A stretch of DNA of 64,000 nucleotides from an uncultured Glaciecola sp. (lineage in GTDB: Bacteria > Pseudomonadota > Gammaproteobacteria > Enterobacterales > Alteromonadaceae), in NCBI GenBank assembly GCA_905479945.1, contig CAJQOP010000048.1, positions 1-64,000 of the forward strand, written 5' to 3'. The notes under the pieces were generated by a model. That model was given only the letters and a program-made list of their open reading frames with translations. It was not told where the DNA came from and did not search any database. The translations under genes and the position numbers were made by a program. Below, piece after piece: positions 15,712 through 24,675 of the stretch (the stretch's first letter is position 1; every line of letters begins with the position of its first letter).

Positions 15712-17445
15712 GTGAAGCTTTACGAAGGAATCATTATCAAAGTACCAAAAACTTTTTTATCTATGCAGCCTAGAGTCAAGCCAATAGTCATTTTTTTCTT
15801 GTTCTCGCTTCACTCCTTTAGCTTGCAGGCTCAAACTGACAACGAGATGGAATCAAAGGTCACATCATCACAGTCGTCTCCAAAGCTGCACCAGGCAGTA
15901 GAGCTTTCAAATGACTCACACAAAGACAAGCAAGTAGGCTTTTCAAGACTTCCTCGCATCGAAACTAAGCTTTGCGCTTTTGTTGAAAAATACAACAAAT
16001 ACCAAGCTGAATGCGGCACGCTTTATGTCCAAGAAAATCCAGACGTCGTCAATACGCCTGAAGCGCCTGCGCGAGCAACAAGCATCCCTATTATGATATT
16101 TCAACCACAAGGTGAGGTAAGCAGCGCCCCATTAGTGATTACCGGAGGTGGTGGTCCTGGCAGCGCGGTTTATATAATGGATGGGTTCGACGGTAATCCT
16201 GATTTATTTTACAACGGTGTTGAAGCCAGCACACTGCAGAATGGTCGCCAGCTCATTGTCATGGAAATGCGCGGTTCAGGTGAGTCATTAGCCAACTTAG
16301 ACTGTCCAGCGATCACCAACCTTGAGATAGACTTCCTCACTACATATCCTTACAAATGGGACGAGCAAAGAGTAATTGAGGTACTCACTGAATGCGCCAA
16401 AACTAAAAGATTGCTGGGCGTCGATGCCAACTTTTACAACACTGACTTCGCTATTCGAGACATTGATGCATTGCGCGTCCTACTAGGTATTGAAAAATGG
16501 CATTTATTAGGTATTTCTCATGGTACTAGAATTTCATTACAATACGCTAAAACATATCCTGAGCACACAGCATCGCTGGTATTAGACAGTATTTATCCTT
16601 TTGAAGTAGATGCTTACACAGATATGCCTTTCTATGCCGAACAAATATTTACACAGCCATTTAAGTTATGTGACGCTAATCCTAGCTGTCGCTTAAGTAA
16701 TGGTAATGCCTCCATTTCGTTGTTTGAAACATTTATGCAGCAACTAAAAACAAAACCAGTCGAGCTAAAGGTGGAATACTTTGATGAAAATTGGGGGACT
16801 GGGCCTAAAAACATCAAAGTATCACCTGAACTAATTGCTTACGCTTTGTATAGCAACAGTTATGAAGTTGAAGCTATTTTAGCATTCCCAAATATTGTTA
16901 AGGATGCACTCAACAAAGACTACAAAAAGTTAATAAAATTCATTAGTGAAACTATTGATCTGCAAAATTACACTTGGTTCTCAGAAGGAGCTTATGCCAG
17001 CTATGCTTGTTATGAAGAGATCCCCTTTTCAGATTTTTCACTAGCGACCGCTAATGCTAAAAAATATAAGACTGCATATTGGAGCGAAGAAAGCCTGATT
17101 AATCTTGATCAGCAGATTTGTAAGATTTGGAATATCAAAGCTGCAACAAATCAAATAAAAAAATATGACCACAGCATTCTGTCTATGCCTGTGTTAATTC
17201 TATCAGGCGACCTCGACCCGTTTACGCCTGTAAAATGGGCTGTTGATTTTCACCAAAAGCTACCTTTCAAAAATCAAACTCAACATTTAAGAATATGGCC
17301 GCTAAAAGCACACAATTTGGTGTATGACGACGCTTGCGTTGAGTCGGTCCTTACCTCGTTTTTGAATGAGCCTCGAAATACCATCGAGAACGATTGTGCT
17401 TTAAAAGATGTGGCAGAAGTGAATAAAAAGATTCAGCAAATGTAA
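15712..17445 (+). CDS. Secreted S33 alpha/beta hydrolase (TAP-like)
   Basis: Up to 577 aa. A tripeptidyl/prolyl aminopeptidase-type hydrolase: oxyanion region TGGGGPGSAVY near 144-154, VMEMRGSGES near 184-193, nucleophile elbow GISHGTR near 271-277, the acid in LSGDLDPFTPV near 501-511, and the His in KAHNLV near 533. The signal peptide begins at Met18 (QPRVKPIVIFFLFSLHSFSL), so residues 1-17 from the GTG at 15712 may not be translated; the ATG at 15763 fits the signal peptide better, but neither has a clear ribosome binding site. Likely a periplasmic or secreted peptidase. No operon partners. Confidence 0.8.
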   Translation: MKLYEGIIIKVPKTFLSMQPRVKPIVIFFLFSLHSFSLQAQTDNEMESKVTSSQSSPKLHQAVELSNDSHKDKQVGFSRLPRIETKLCAFVEKYNKYQAECGTLYVQENPDVVNTPEAPARATSIPIMIFQPQGEVSSAPLVITGGGGPGSAVYIMDGFDGNPDLFYNGVEASTLQNGRQLIVMEMRGSGESLANLDCPAITNLEIDFLTTYPYKWDEQRVIEVLTECAKTKRLLGVDANFYNTDFAIRDIDALRVLLGIEKWHLLGISHGTRISLQYAKTYPEHTASLVLDSIYPFEVDAYTDMPFYAEQIFTQPFKLCDANPSCRLSNGNASISLFETFMQQLKTKPVELKVEYFDENWGTGPKNIKVSPELIAYALYSNSYEVEAILAFPNIVKDALNKDYKKLIKFISETIDLQNYTWFSEGAYASYACYEEIPFSDFSLATANAKKYKTAYWSEESLINLDQQICKIWNIKAATNQIKKYDHSILSMPVLILSGDLDPFTPVKWAVDFHQKLPFKNQTQHLRIWPLKAHNLVYDDACVESVLTSFLNEPRNTIENDCALKDVAEVNKKIQQM

Positions 17446-17626
17446 TTTTTAAAACGATATAAAGATAGATTGCTCAATCGATTTATTTACGGTGTAAATA
17501 AAATATTTTACACGCTATTCCTGTCGCTAATATAGTACACTTTGCGCATTAGGCTTTTGAAACTACGTTTTTTAGTAAAAATTTTTTACTAAGCTCATCT
17601 AATTTGCATTTATAAAAGGACTCCAA
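17446..17626. promoter_or_regulatory. AT-rich upstream region with an inverted repeat
   Basis: GTGTAAA (17492-17498) and TTTACAC (17507-17513) form a 7-bp inverted repeat with an 8-bp spacer upstream of the membrane protein gene. It is a possible operator; no regulator is known. Confidence 0.35.
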
Positions 17627-19549
17627 ATGGCATATGATTTCGGCTCACAAACCCTAGGGATTAAAAATCCATTTAAAAAGGAAGGTTTGTTTAAAGCAGT
17701 AGCTGGCGTAGCAGTCGCGCTTCTCGGTATATACACACTCATACAAGTGGCGGAGACGCTTAAAACAGACAAAATCGTAGGCTGGTCATACGCTATCATT
17801 GGGTTTTACTTATTGATCAGTGGTGCAAGGCACACAGGCGTTGGTTTCTTTCAGTTATTTCGTTATTTTGTGGGCCGCTCAGTGCCTACATCCTTAGCCT
17901 ACAACCAGTCGAAGTCCGAGCAAGACGTTGCTAAATTAGAACTTAGCGCGTTGCTTTACGATGATAAAATACTGCATTCTATGATGATGGGCCGCAAGAA
18001 CAATACCTTCATTGAGCCCGTTGGTTTCTTAGGTCGATTTGTTCATAGTATCTTTCCTAAGTTAACCTTTTTACCTTATCCATTGAGAAAAATGGCGCAA
18101 GAAATTGCAGGTATGACGATCAACTATCTAACCGGTATATTGTCTTTTCTTATCGTATTTTTTGTCGTCACAAGTGGGCTTGCGGGTGAAACAGCCGAAC
18201 TATTTGCCATGCCAATAATGGGGACTTTACTATTACTATATTTGGTAATTTCATGGTCATCCGCGGCTAGAGCCATTCAACGAAATAGTGAAACTGTGCT
18301 AAAAAGCAGCGGTGGAGCTTCCTTTGGTGGCATCATTGCCTTATCTATTCTAGTGCCTATTATTGCGGGCGTTTATTTAGATGAGTTGGTAGTAGTAACG
18401 GATCAAACAAAGCAAATATTCGCAGAAGCGTCAGGCGTTTTCAGTGCTTGGGCAAATTTAGGCCTACTCACTATTTCTACTATTGTTGTGCTCGCAGCTG
18501 TTTTACCTCTATTATTTGCGCGGATGGCTAAAGCCGCACCACAAACAGAAGTAAGTGAGTACCGCGAAAATATGCAAGAGTCAGTGCATCCAAACGAGAT
18601 TTTTATCAACATAGAGAATATCGTTTTGGCTAACCGCCGATATAAAGAAATGCCAAACCGCATATACAGAGAGTTCGACCCTAAACTTATCGAACAATCT
18701 GATGGTAAAGGCAGCTTTAATGGTGAATTGCTAATTGAAACACAACCAGCGTTGGCTGAAGAAGAAAATAGTACAGACCAAGATGCAAAGAAAACTATAT
18801 TGACGCTGGTTAGTCAAGTGACATTTTTCGTCAGTGCTCTCACCTTTTATTTTTTTGGCCAAAATGTAATTGAAAGTATTGCTGCTTTTGAAACTTGGAA
18901 AAATGTAGGCAATGATGCAAATTTCACATTGCTATTACAAACAACTAGCGCTGCATTATTTACCTTTTTTGCATGGTTAACCTTTAAAAGTGCAGCTAAG
19001 ATACTAGATGCAGCTTCGCACTTATTTTGGGGTGAAATGCACTTTACTTCGTTGTTGATGTACTTGAAAACCGAAGGTACTTACACTGAATCAAAGCTAT
19101 CAACCGGTATGTCGATTCATGACAGTACTCGCTCTGAAAATACAGTAGTGCGATCCAGTATTACTCCTTGGGTAATTACCTCACGAATTAAAACGTCTAT
19201 TTTTGCCACAAGCGGAGCCAAAAACTTGGAACAACCGCGTTTTATTATGTCAATGGCGAAAAATGAACAGGAAATGAGTGGGATTGTTGATGAAATTAAA
19301 AACTTCTTAAAAGAAAGAGAAGCTATTGCCGCCATTACTAATGAACGTGATCTATCCAATGCAAGTCAAATACACCAGATCAATCAACAGTCACGAGCCT
19401 TTGACCCAAATTCGAATATTGATGGAAAGCTTGGCTTAAAGGAAGATGAAGAAGCAGCGGGTTATCTTCGCAACGAAGAAGCTGCTCAGGACTCATTAGA
19501 AAGTAAACCTGATACTGCAAATCAGCCGCAGGATGATTCAAAAAACTAA
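17627..19549 (+). CDS. Unrecognised multi-spanning membrane protein
   Basis: 640 aa. I do not recognise the family. Predicted helices lie near residues 25-45, 50-70, 165-205, 225-255, 270-300, 390-410 and 430-460. A Lys/Arg-rich loop and a large soluble C-terminal part (about 480-640) follow, the latter rich in Asp/Glu/Gln (NEEAAQDSLESKPDTANQ). There is no signal peptide apart from the first helix. A good ribosome binding site region (AAAAGGACTCCAA) precedes the ATG, and a terminator lies just after the stop, so it is a single-gene unit. The long cytosolic tail and helix pairs suggest a scaffold or secretion-related protein, but nothing in the sequence proves it. Confidence 0.7.
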   Translation: MAYDFGSQTLGIKNPFKKEGLFKAVAGVAVALLGIYTLIQVAETLKTDKIVGWSYAIIGFYLLISGARHTGVGFFQLFRYFVGRSVPTSLAYNQSKSEQDVAKLELSALLYDDKILHSMMMGRKNNTFIEPVGFLGRFVHSIFPKLTFLPYPLRKMAQEIAGMTINYLTGILSFLIVFFVVTSGLAGETAELFAMPIMGTLLLLYLVISWSSAARAIQRNSETVLKSSGGASFGGIIALSILVPIIAGVYLDELVVVTDQTKQIFAEASGVFSAWANLGLLTISTIVVLAAVLPLLFARMAKAAPQTEVSEYRENMQESVHPNEIFINIENIVLANRRYKEMPNRIYREFDPKLIEQSDGKGSFNGELLIETQPALAEEENSTDQDAKKTILTLVSQVTFFVSALTFYFFGQNVIESIAAFETWKNVGNDANFTLLLQTTSAALFTFFAWLTFKSAAKILDAASHLFWGEMHFTSLLMYLKTEGTYTESKLSTGMSIHDSTRSENTVVRSSITPWVITSRIKTSIFATSGAKNLEQPRFIMSMAKNEQEMSGIVDEIKNFLKEREAIAAITNERDLSNASQIHQINQQSRAFDPNSNIDGKLGLKEDEEAAGYLRNEEAAQDSLESKPDTANQPQDDSKN

Positions 19550-19575
19550 ATTGAAGGTTGCTCTTCGAATACTCA

Positions 19576-19600
19576 GGGCTGTTTAACACAGCCCTTTTTT
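19576..19600 (+). terminator. Rho-independent terminator
   Basis: GGGCTGT and ACAGCCC form a 7-bp stem with a 5-nt loop, followed by TTTTTT, 27 bp after the stop codon of the membrane protein gene. Confidence 0.92.
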
Positions 19601-19601
19601 A

Positions 19602-19951
19602 TTGACAGATCTTGTTGAAATTGATGCATATGTAGTGCACGAAAATTTTGACCAAGGTAGTGACAATAGTTTCAATATAAACCGCTCAGCGATCAAACAG
19701 CCAATGGGTGGTTCGTATATTTGCGCTCAGCTTAAAAAAGCTAATACTGCGTATTAATAGTTCGCCTAAAAATCGAGTATCGCCTAATTCATAAATACTG
19801 AACTCAATAGTGGATGAGCCCCCTTCTATAGAAGACTTATGCAAGCCTCAAGGTATATTGAATACTGTCTGATTTCTTTACACATGTAGAATAAATCAAA
19901 TATAAAAAATCACAAGCCATTGATATAAATGCATTTTAAATTTAGGAATCA
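19602..19951. other. Intergenic, possible short gene remnant
   Basis: The gap before the lectin gene contains a 51-codon open frame from a TTG at 19602 to a TAA at 19757, with protein-like composition (FDQGSDNSFNINRSAIKQ) but no ribosome binding site or recognised family. The rest shows nothing I can support. Confidence 0.25.
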
Positions 19952-19994
19952 ATATTGCTTGAATAGATTTAAATCAAATATATTCAAGCAATAT
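19952..19994 (+). promoter_or_regulatory. 14-bp perfect inverted repeat in the lectin leader
   Basis: ATATTGCTTGAATA (19952-19965) and TATTCAAGCAATAT (19981-19994) are exact reverse complements separated by 15 nt. The spacer itself holds GATTTAAATC, a further palindrome. It ends about nine bases before the AAGGAA ribosome binding site, so it may be an operator or an mRNA stem-loop that controls translation or stability. Confidence 0.75.
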
Positions 19995-20016
19995 AACAAT
20001 AAAAAGGAAACACATA

Positions 20017-20829
20017 ATGAAGAAAATTTTAGCTATTGTGACTTTACTAACAACAAGCGCATTTAGTAGTGCTGCAGTTGTAGAGTTTGGCGACTTCAGT
20101 GATGTAAGCAACTTACAATTGAACGGAAGTGCGACGACAACAGGTAACGATTTAACACTCACAAACGGCCTGAGTCAAAGTGGTAGTGCGTTTCTACAAA
20201 ATAGCGTAATGCTTAACCCCCAGTCCTCATTTAGCGCTTTTTTTGAGTTTAGAATCTCAAATCCAAGTGGTGTCAGCGATCCTGATGGCCAAGGTGCTGA
20301 CGGCTTGGTTTTTGTTGTGCAAACATTAAATAATACTGCAGGCGGCAGTGGCGGTGGCATCGGCTATCAAGGCATCATGAACAGTGTTGGTGTAGAATTT
20401 GATACTTGGAACAATGGTGGTATCGATGGAAGCAATGGTAACCACGTAGGTATAAACTTAGGTGGAGACATCAACTCTGCGGTTAGATTTAACGAGCCGA
20501 CACGCTTTAATAACGGCGGCGTTTGGTCTGTTTGGATTGACTACAATGGCGTAACTGATTTGATGAGCGTGAGATATACTATGGGTGGAAGCCGTCCATT
20601 ATTGTCTCAACTTGATCTAACCGTTGATTTGACAGCGCAACTTGGACAGCAAAATGCCTTCTTTGGTTTTACCTCAGGTACTGGCGCAGCTGGCGGTAAA
20701 CATGACATCTTAAATGCTAGGTTTTCTAACGACTTTACACCATTTGATGTTAGCGAATCAGGTACGGTTGGTATTATGTTAATGGGCCTTGCATTTTTGG
20801 GTTTCAGAAAATACAAAGCGCAAAAATAA
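20017..20829 (+). CDS. L-type lectin-like protein, PEP-CTERM-like tail
   Basis: 270 aa. A signal peptide (KKILAIVTLLTTSAFSSAAV) is followed by a legume-lectin-like beta-sandwich: DGQGADGLVFVVQ near 88-100, VGVEFDTWNNG near 123-133, NHVGINLGG near 141-149 and GGVWSVWIDYNG near 165-176, which hold the Asp/Asn ligands typical of these calcium-dependent folds. The C-terminus has the sorting layout of PEP-CTERM proteins (short motif, hydrophobic helix, then FRKYKAQK), but the motif reads VSESGT where VSEPGT is usual, so the Pro is lost. It is probably a cell-surface or exopolysaccharide-associated carbohydrate-binding protein. The ribosome binding site AAGGAA and a downstream terminator frame a single-gene unit. 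Confidence 0.82.
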   Translation: MKKILAIVTLLTTSAFSSAAVVEFGDFSDVSNLQLNGSATTTGNDLTLTNGLSQSGSAFLQNSVMLNPQSSFSAFFEFRISNPSGVSDPDGQGADGLVFVVQTLNNTAGGSGGGIGYQGIMNSVGVEFDTWNNGGIDGSNGNHVGINLGGDINSAVRFNEPTRFNNGGVWSVWIDYNGVTDLMSVRYTMGGSRPLLSQLDLTVDLTAQLGQQNAFFGFTSGTGAAGGKHDILNARFSNDFTPFDVSESGTVGIMLMGLAFLGFRKYKAQK

Positions 20830-20861
20830 TCATTTAGCTTATATAAGTTAAAAATAATATG

Positions 20862-20891
20862 AAAAAGGCGAGCCATAAAGCTCGCCTTTTT
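20862..20891. terminator. Bidirectional terminator
   Basis: AAAAAGGCGAGC and GCTCGCCTTTTT form a 12-bp stem with a 6-nt loop between the convergent lectin (plus) and MFS-acyltransferase (minus) genes. A and T tracts on either side let it act on both. Confidence 0.92.
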
Positions 20892-20946
20892 ATTTATTAA
20901 CAAATCATGCAGAACGTATCAAATTAATGAGGCCTCTAGGTAGCCC

Positions 20947-22929
20947 TCAATCAACTTCCGGAGAATGAACACGTTTTAATCCTGCCACCCGCTCGCGTAA
21001 ATCATCCGCTGTCACATCTTTTGCCATGACCGGTTCACCCACCGACACCGATACTAAGGACCAACGCAAGCGTGGCAAACGCCACTTGGTTTTACGACTA
21101 AACATGCTGCCCCACAGCCCACCTAAATGCAGCGGAATAACTGGAACCGGAGAGCGTTCAATAATTTTCTCAATGCCACGACGAAATGTATCAATCGAAC
21201 CATCATCAGTAAGCTTCCCCTCAGGGAAAATACCAACTAACTCCCCTCTTTCCAATGCTTGGGCAACATCGTCAAAGGCCTTTTTAAAAGCCTTTGGATT
21301 CGCTTTCTCACCATCAATAGGAATAGCTTTAGCCATTTTAAACAGCCAATTCAAAGCCAGTGAATTGTAGATAGGTGCAAATACCACGAACCTTATTGGC
21401 CTTGGTGATGCTGCCAGAATAAACATCCAATCGACAAAGCTAACATGATTTCCAATAACAACGGCTGCGCCTTCTTCCGGTATATTACTCTCGCCATTGG
21501 TGCGCACCCGATACATACATATTGCTAGAATATAAATAACAAATCGAAGAAAAAACTCAGGTACTTTAGTATAAATATAGATTGAAATAAGTAAGTTAAG
21601 TCCAGCTAATAACAGCATTAGCTGAGGAATGCTCCACTCAAACACCGACAAGGTAACAATACTTAATGTTGCGCTGCCGACCATAAACAAGGCATTCAAT
21701 ACGTTGTTTGCAGCAATAACCCTAGAGCGACTCTTTTCATTGGTGCGCTGCTGAATCAAAGCATACAAAGGAACTGTATAAAACCCTGCTGCTATGCCAA
21801 TTCCCGCCATCCATACTAGGTGCCAAACCATGTCGCCAGTATTCATTACCTGACTGATCGTAAGTAACGCTTCACTTGGTACCTTATAGGCAGTAATTGC
21901 AGGTTCTTGACTCAATAAGTATAGGAAGATTGTAATGAGAATAGCGCCAAAGGGCACAATCCCTAGCTCAATTCTAGACCGCGAAAGCTTTTCACATAAA
22001 AGTGAGCCGATTGCGATACTTAGGGAAAACACGACAAGTGCACTAGTGACAACAAGCTCATCGCCGCCCATCACGTGTTTTACATAATTGGGTAAGGCAG
22101 TCAAAATAATAGCGCCGATCAACCAAAACCAGCTGATACCAATAACCGATTTACGTACCGATTCAGTTTGTGAATTAAGTGCGGCGAAAACGCTTTTTGT
22201 TGAAGAGACGATATTAAACGTGAACTTTAAGCTAGGGTCATTTGCTTCACTAATTGGGATAAATCGGCTACACACATAACCAATTGCCGCCAAACATAAT
22301 ATGGCAATGCTGATATACGTTGGCCCTGCTTCTTGAGTAATATAGTAAGTGCCAAAAACTGTGCCTAATAAAATGGCAACAAAAGTGCCAGATTCGACTA
22401 GTCCATTAGCTTTAGTGAGTTCGTTGCGAGCCACGTGTTGCGGTAAAATACTGTACTTCAATGGACCAAAAAACGTGCTTTGTAGTCCCATCAAAAAAAC
22501 AGTAACTAGCATTAACCAAGTTAACTCGGTCATAATAGATATTGCGCCAACAACCATAATCGGCATTTCACAAAGCTTAACAATACGAATGAGTTTGGAC
22601 TTTTCAGTTTTTTCAGCAAGTTGCCCTGCCATTCCTGAAAACAAGAAAAAAGGGAGAATAAACAGACCTGCGGCCAAATTGGAATAGAGTGCGCCGTCGG
22701 CAACAGAAGCGGCTTGGAAAATTAGCAGTAGCAAAACAGATTGTTTATAAACATTGTCGTTTAGTGCAGAAAAGAACTGCGTGACAAAAAGTGGTAGAAA
22801 TCGTTTACTGCTTAGTAAGCCGCCAGTGTACTTATTTGCGGCGGGTTGTTTGTTCGCTGAAGGCTCTTCACCAGCTGAAGGCTCTTTGTTCGCTAAAGGC
22901 TCTTTACTTGATGTCATATTCTCTTGCAT
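20947..22929 (-). CDS. LplT-like MFS transporter fused to PlsC acyltransferase
   Basis: 660 aa. Residues about 40-435 form a 12-helix major facilitator domain of the lysophospholipid transporter (LplT) type. Residues about 450-640 are a glycerophospholipid acyltransferase with NHVSFVD (HX4D motif) and FPEGKLT. The arrangement suggests uptake or flipping of lysophospholipid and its re-acylation at the inner membrane. Related proteins often carry a third acyl-ACP/CoA synthetase (Aas) domain; none is present here, and the reading frame ends cleanly. The N-terminal leader consists of an 18-bp tandem repeat that encodes units like EPSANK. It faces the lectin gene across a shared terminator. Confidence 0.87.
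   Translation of the reverse strand: MQENMTSSKEPLANKEPSAGEEPSANKQPAANKYTGGLLSSKRFLPLFVTQFFSALNDNVYKQSVLLLLIFQAASVADGALYSNLAAGLFILPFFLFSGMAGQLAEKTEKSKLIRIVKLCEMPIMVVGAISIMTELTWLMLVTVFLMGLQSTFFGPLKYSILPQHVARNELTKANGLVESGTFVAILLGTVFGTYYITQEAGPTYISIAILCLAAIGYVCSRFIPISEANDPSLKFTFNIVSSTKSVFAALNSQTESVRKSVIGISWFWLIGAIILTALPNYVKHVMGGDELVVTSALVVFSLSIAIGSLLCEKLSRSRIELGIVPFGAILITIFLYLLSQEPAITAYKVPSEALLTISQVMNTGDMVWHLVWMAGIGIAAGFYTVPLYALIQQRTNEKSRSRVIAANNVLNALFMVGSATLSIVTLSVFEWSIPQLMLLLAGLNLLISIYIYTKVPEFFLRFVIYILAICMYRVRTNGESNIPEEGAAVVIGNHVSFVDWMFILAASPRPIRFVVFAPIYNSLALNWLFKMAKAIPIDGEKANPKAFKKAFDDVAQALERGELVGIFPEGKLTDDGSIDTFRRGIEKIIERSPVPVIPLHLGGLWGSMFSRKTKWRLPRLRWSLVSVSVGEPVMAKDVTADDLRERVAGLKRVHSPEVD
22841..22912. 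repeat. Four 18-bp units in a coding leader
   Basis: Units GAAGGCTCTTCACCAGCT, GAAGGCTCTTTGTTCGCT and AAAGGCTCTTTACTTGAT, plus a more diverged fourth copy, encode the N-terminal repeat of the MFS-acyltransferase (EPSAGE/EPSANK-like). The unit keeps the reading frame. Confidence 0.75.
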
Positions 22930-22991
22930 AGTATTCCGTGCTAAATGAATATCAAGAACCTAGGTTACACGCTTCATTACTGAATTACGAT

Positions 22992-23537
22992 CTAACTTTT
23001 TACCAAAGCTTTAACCGCGTTTAAGGCATCAACTGAAAATCCACGGTCATAGAAATACAAAATTTTACCATCGGAATCTAACAGCATTACCCGCGCGTTA
23101 TTGGGGTTTTGATTGCCCGTGAAACGTTGAACTTTATCGCCATCTTCATAAACGGTTACCACGCCTTTCCAAAGCTCTTTTGGAATACCCTTGCGCATGC
23201 CGCCATCAATCACGGTTTTAAACATTCTAGGTAGCATGCCTTTGATGGTAGGAATTTCATAAACACCAACCTTTGTCTGTGTCATATCAAGCCCAATTAA
23301 CCATCGGTCAATATCAAATTGCGAGTCCTGTACATAGCCAAATAGTAATAGGGTTTGTTCGCCTGCAAAGTCTTTTGGCATGATAACCATTTCACCTTCA
23401 AGGCTTTGCCCCCGGGCTTCAGGCATTGTCCCACCTAATGTCACTTGGCTTTGATACTCGTAGCTGGCACAGCCCGATAGAACAGCAAAGACAGCTAGCA
23501 TTAAACATAGGCCTGATAGGCGTTTTATTGATAACAT
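22992..23537 (-). CDS. Lipoprotein with a possible thioredoxin-like fold
   Basis: 181 aa with an N-terminal lipobox VLSGC near residue 23. The mature part (QTLLLFGYVQDSQFDIDRW, then a VTVYEDGDKVQRFTGN strand, then RVMLLDSDGKILYFYDRGF) has the strand-helix pattern of thioredoxin-fold proteins such as YtfJ- or ATP10-like families, but it has no CXXC. I cannot name the family with confidence. It lies 62 bp upstream of the MFS-acyltransferase on the same strand and may share its promoter. Confidence 0.6.
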   Translation of the reverse strand: MLSIKRLSGLCLMLAVFAVLSGCASYEYQSQVTLGGTMPEARGQSLEGEMVIMPKDFAGEQTLLLFGYVQDSQFDIDRWLIGLDMTQTKVGVYEIPTIKGMLPRMFKTVIDGGMRKGIPKELWKGVVTVYEDGDKVQRFTGNQNPNNARVMLLDSDGKILYFYDRGFSVDALNAVKALVKS

Positions 23538-23733
23538 TTTTACTTCCTTATTAACTAAATTATTTATATGGCTGAGTGTGTCCTGAACATTAGTATAACG
23601 ACTTAGCGCTCAGGTATATGCACTATTTAGTATATAAATTTGCGAAAAATTTATTCATCTATGTATTTCAATTTGATCCAATTTTGACTACCTTAGCGTT
23701 AATGTCAGTCAAAAAAACAGGTATAACAATAAA

Positions 23734-24666
23734 ATGGCAAAAGGCACACATCATTACGAAGACGATCCTAGAAATCAAACCATCTTAATTAGTATCAATG
23801 GTGAACTATTTCCGCGTAGCGAGGCAAAAATATCAGTATTCGATAGCGGTTTCATCTTGGGAGATGGTGTGTGGGAAGGTATTCGACTGCACCAGGGCTA
23901 TTTAGCTTTCATTGAGCAACATATGCGCCGCTTATACGATGGAGCAAAAGCATTAGACATGGATATTGGTATCACCAAAGAAGCATTGGTGAAGCGAATT
24001 TATGACACATGTGCGGCAAACGATATGCACGATGGCGTGCATATTCGTTTAATGGTTACTCGGGGAATAAAGGCCACACCTTATCAAGATCCAAGAGTGA
24101 CTATATCGCCTGCAACTATTGTTATTATTGCTGAATATAAAAAAGCACTTGGCCTCGCACAAGGAGATGGCGTGAGGCTTTTTACCTCCCATGTTCGCCG
24201 CGGCTACCCTGATGTGCAAGATCCTAAACTGAATACGCATTCAAAACTCAACTGTATTTTTGCATGTATTCAAGCGGCAAAAGCCCAAGTTGATGAAGCA
24301 CTAATGTTAGATCCGCATGGCTTTGTGGCAACCTGTAATTCAACCCATTTTTTTATTGTTAGAGACGGTGAAGTTTGGACCTCAAGCGGTGACTTTTGTT
24401 TAGACGGTATTACCAGAAGAAATGTGATTAATGTATGCAAAAATAATGGCATACCTGTTTTTGAACGAAACTTTACCTTGGCTGATGTATATGCCGCTGA
24501 CGAAGCCTTTATTACAGGCACATTTGCAGGCTTAACCCCGGTATCAGAGGTAGATGGCCGCGCTATTGGTGAAATAAGTGACAATGCTAGTCAGTCATTG
24601 ACCAAAAAACTTGAAAGAATGTATGTCGCGTTAATCGAGCAGGACCATACAAAGCAAAGTTGTTAG
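23734..24666 (+). CDS. Class IV aminotransferase, BCAT/DAAT-like
   Basis: 310 aa fold-type IV PLP enzyme. Seen: FDSGFILGDGVWEGIR near 36-51, the PLP lysine K171 in THSKLN, and GDFCLDGITRRNVI near 214-230. The usual segment that supplies the Glu contacting the pyridine nitrogen (GxVxE...N) reads GFVATCNSTHFF, with Thr200 where Glu is expected; this is unusual and may shift the reaction away from ordinary transamination. It is followed nine bases later by a sulfotransferase-like gene, and the pair forms an operon. Substrate unknown; D-amino acid or branched-chain transaminase annotation would be too specific. Confidence 0.8.
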   Translation: MAKGTHHYEDDPRNQTILISINGELFPRSEAKISVFDSGFILGDGVWEGIRLHQGYLAFIEQHMRRLYDGAKALDMDIGITKEALVKRIYDTCAANDMHDGVHIRLMVTRGIKATPYQDPRVTISPATIVIIAEYKKALGLAQGDGVRLFTSHVRRGYPDVQDPKLNTHSKLNCIFACIQAAKAQVDEALMLDPHGFVATCNSTHFFIVRDGEVWTSSGDFCLDGITRRNVINVCKNNGIPVFERNFTLADVYAADEAFITGTFAGLTPVSEVDGRAIGEISDNASQSLTKKLERMYVALIEQDHTKQSC

Positions 24667-24675
24667 GAGAAAATT

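Noticed and set aside
22841-22912. 18-bp repeat as a CRISPR-like or regulatory array
   Set aside because: It is inside the coding frame and encodes a peptide repeat without spacers.
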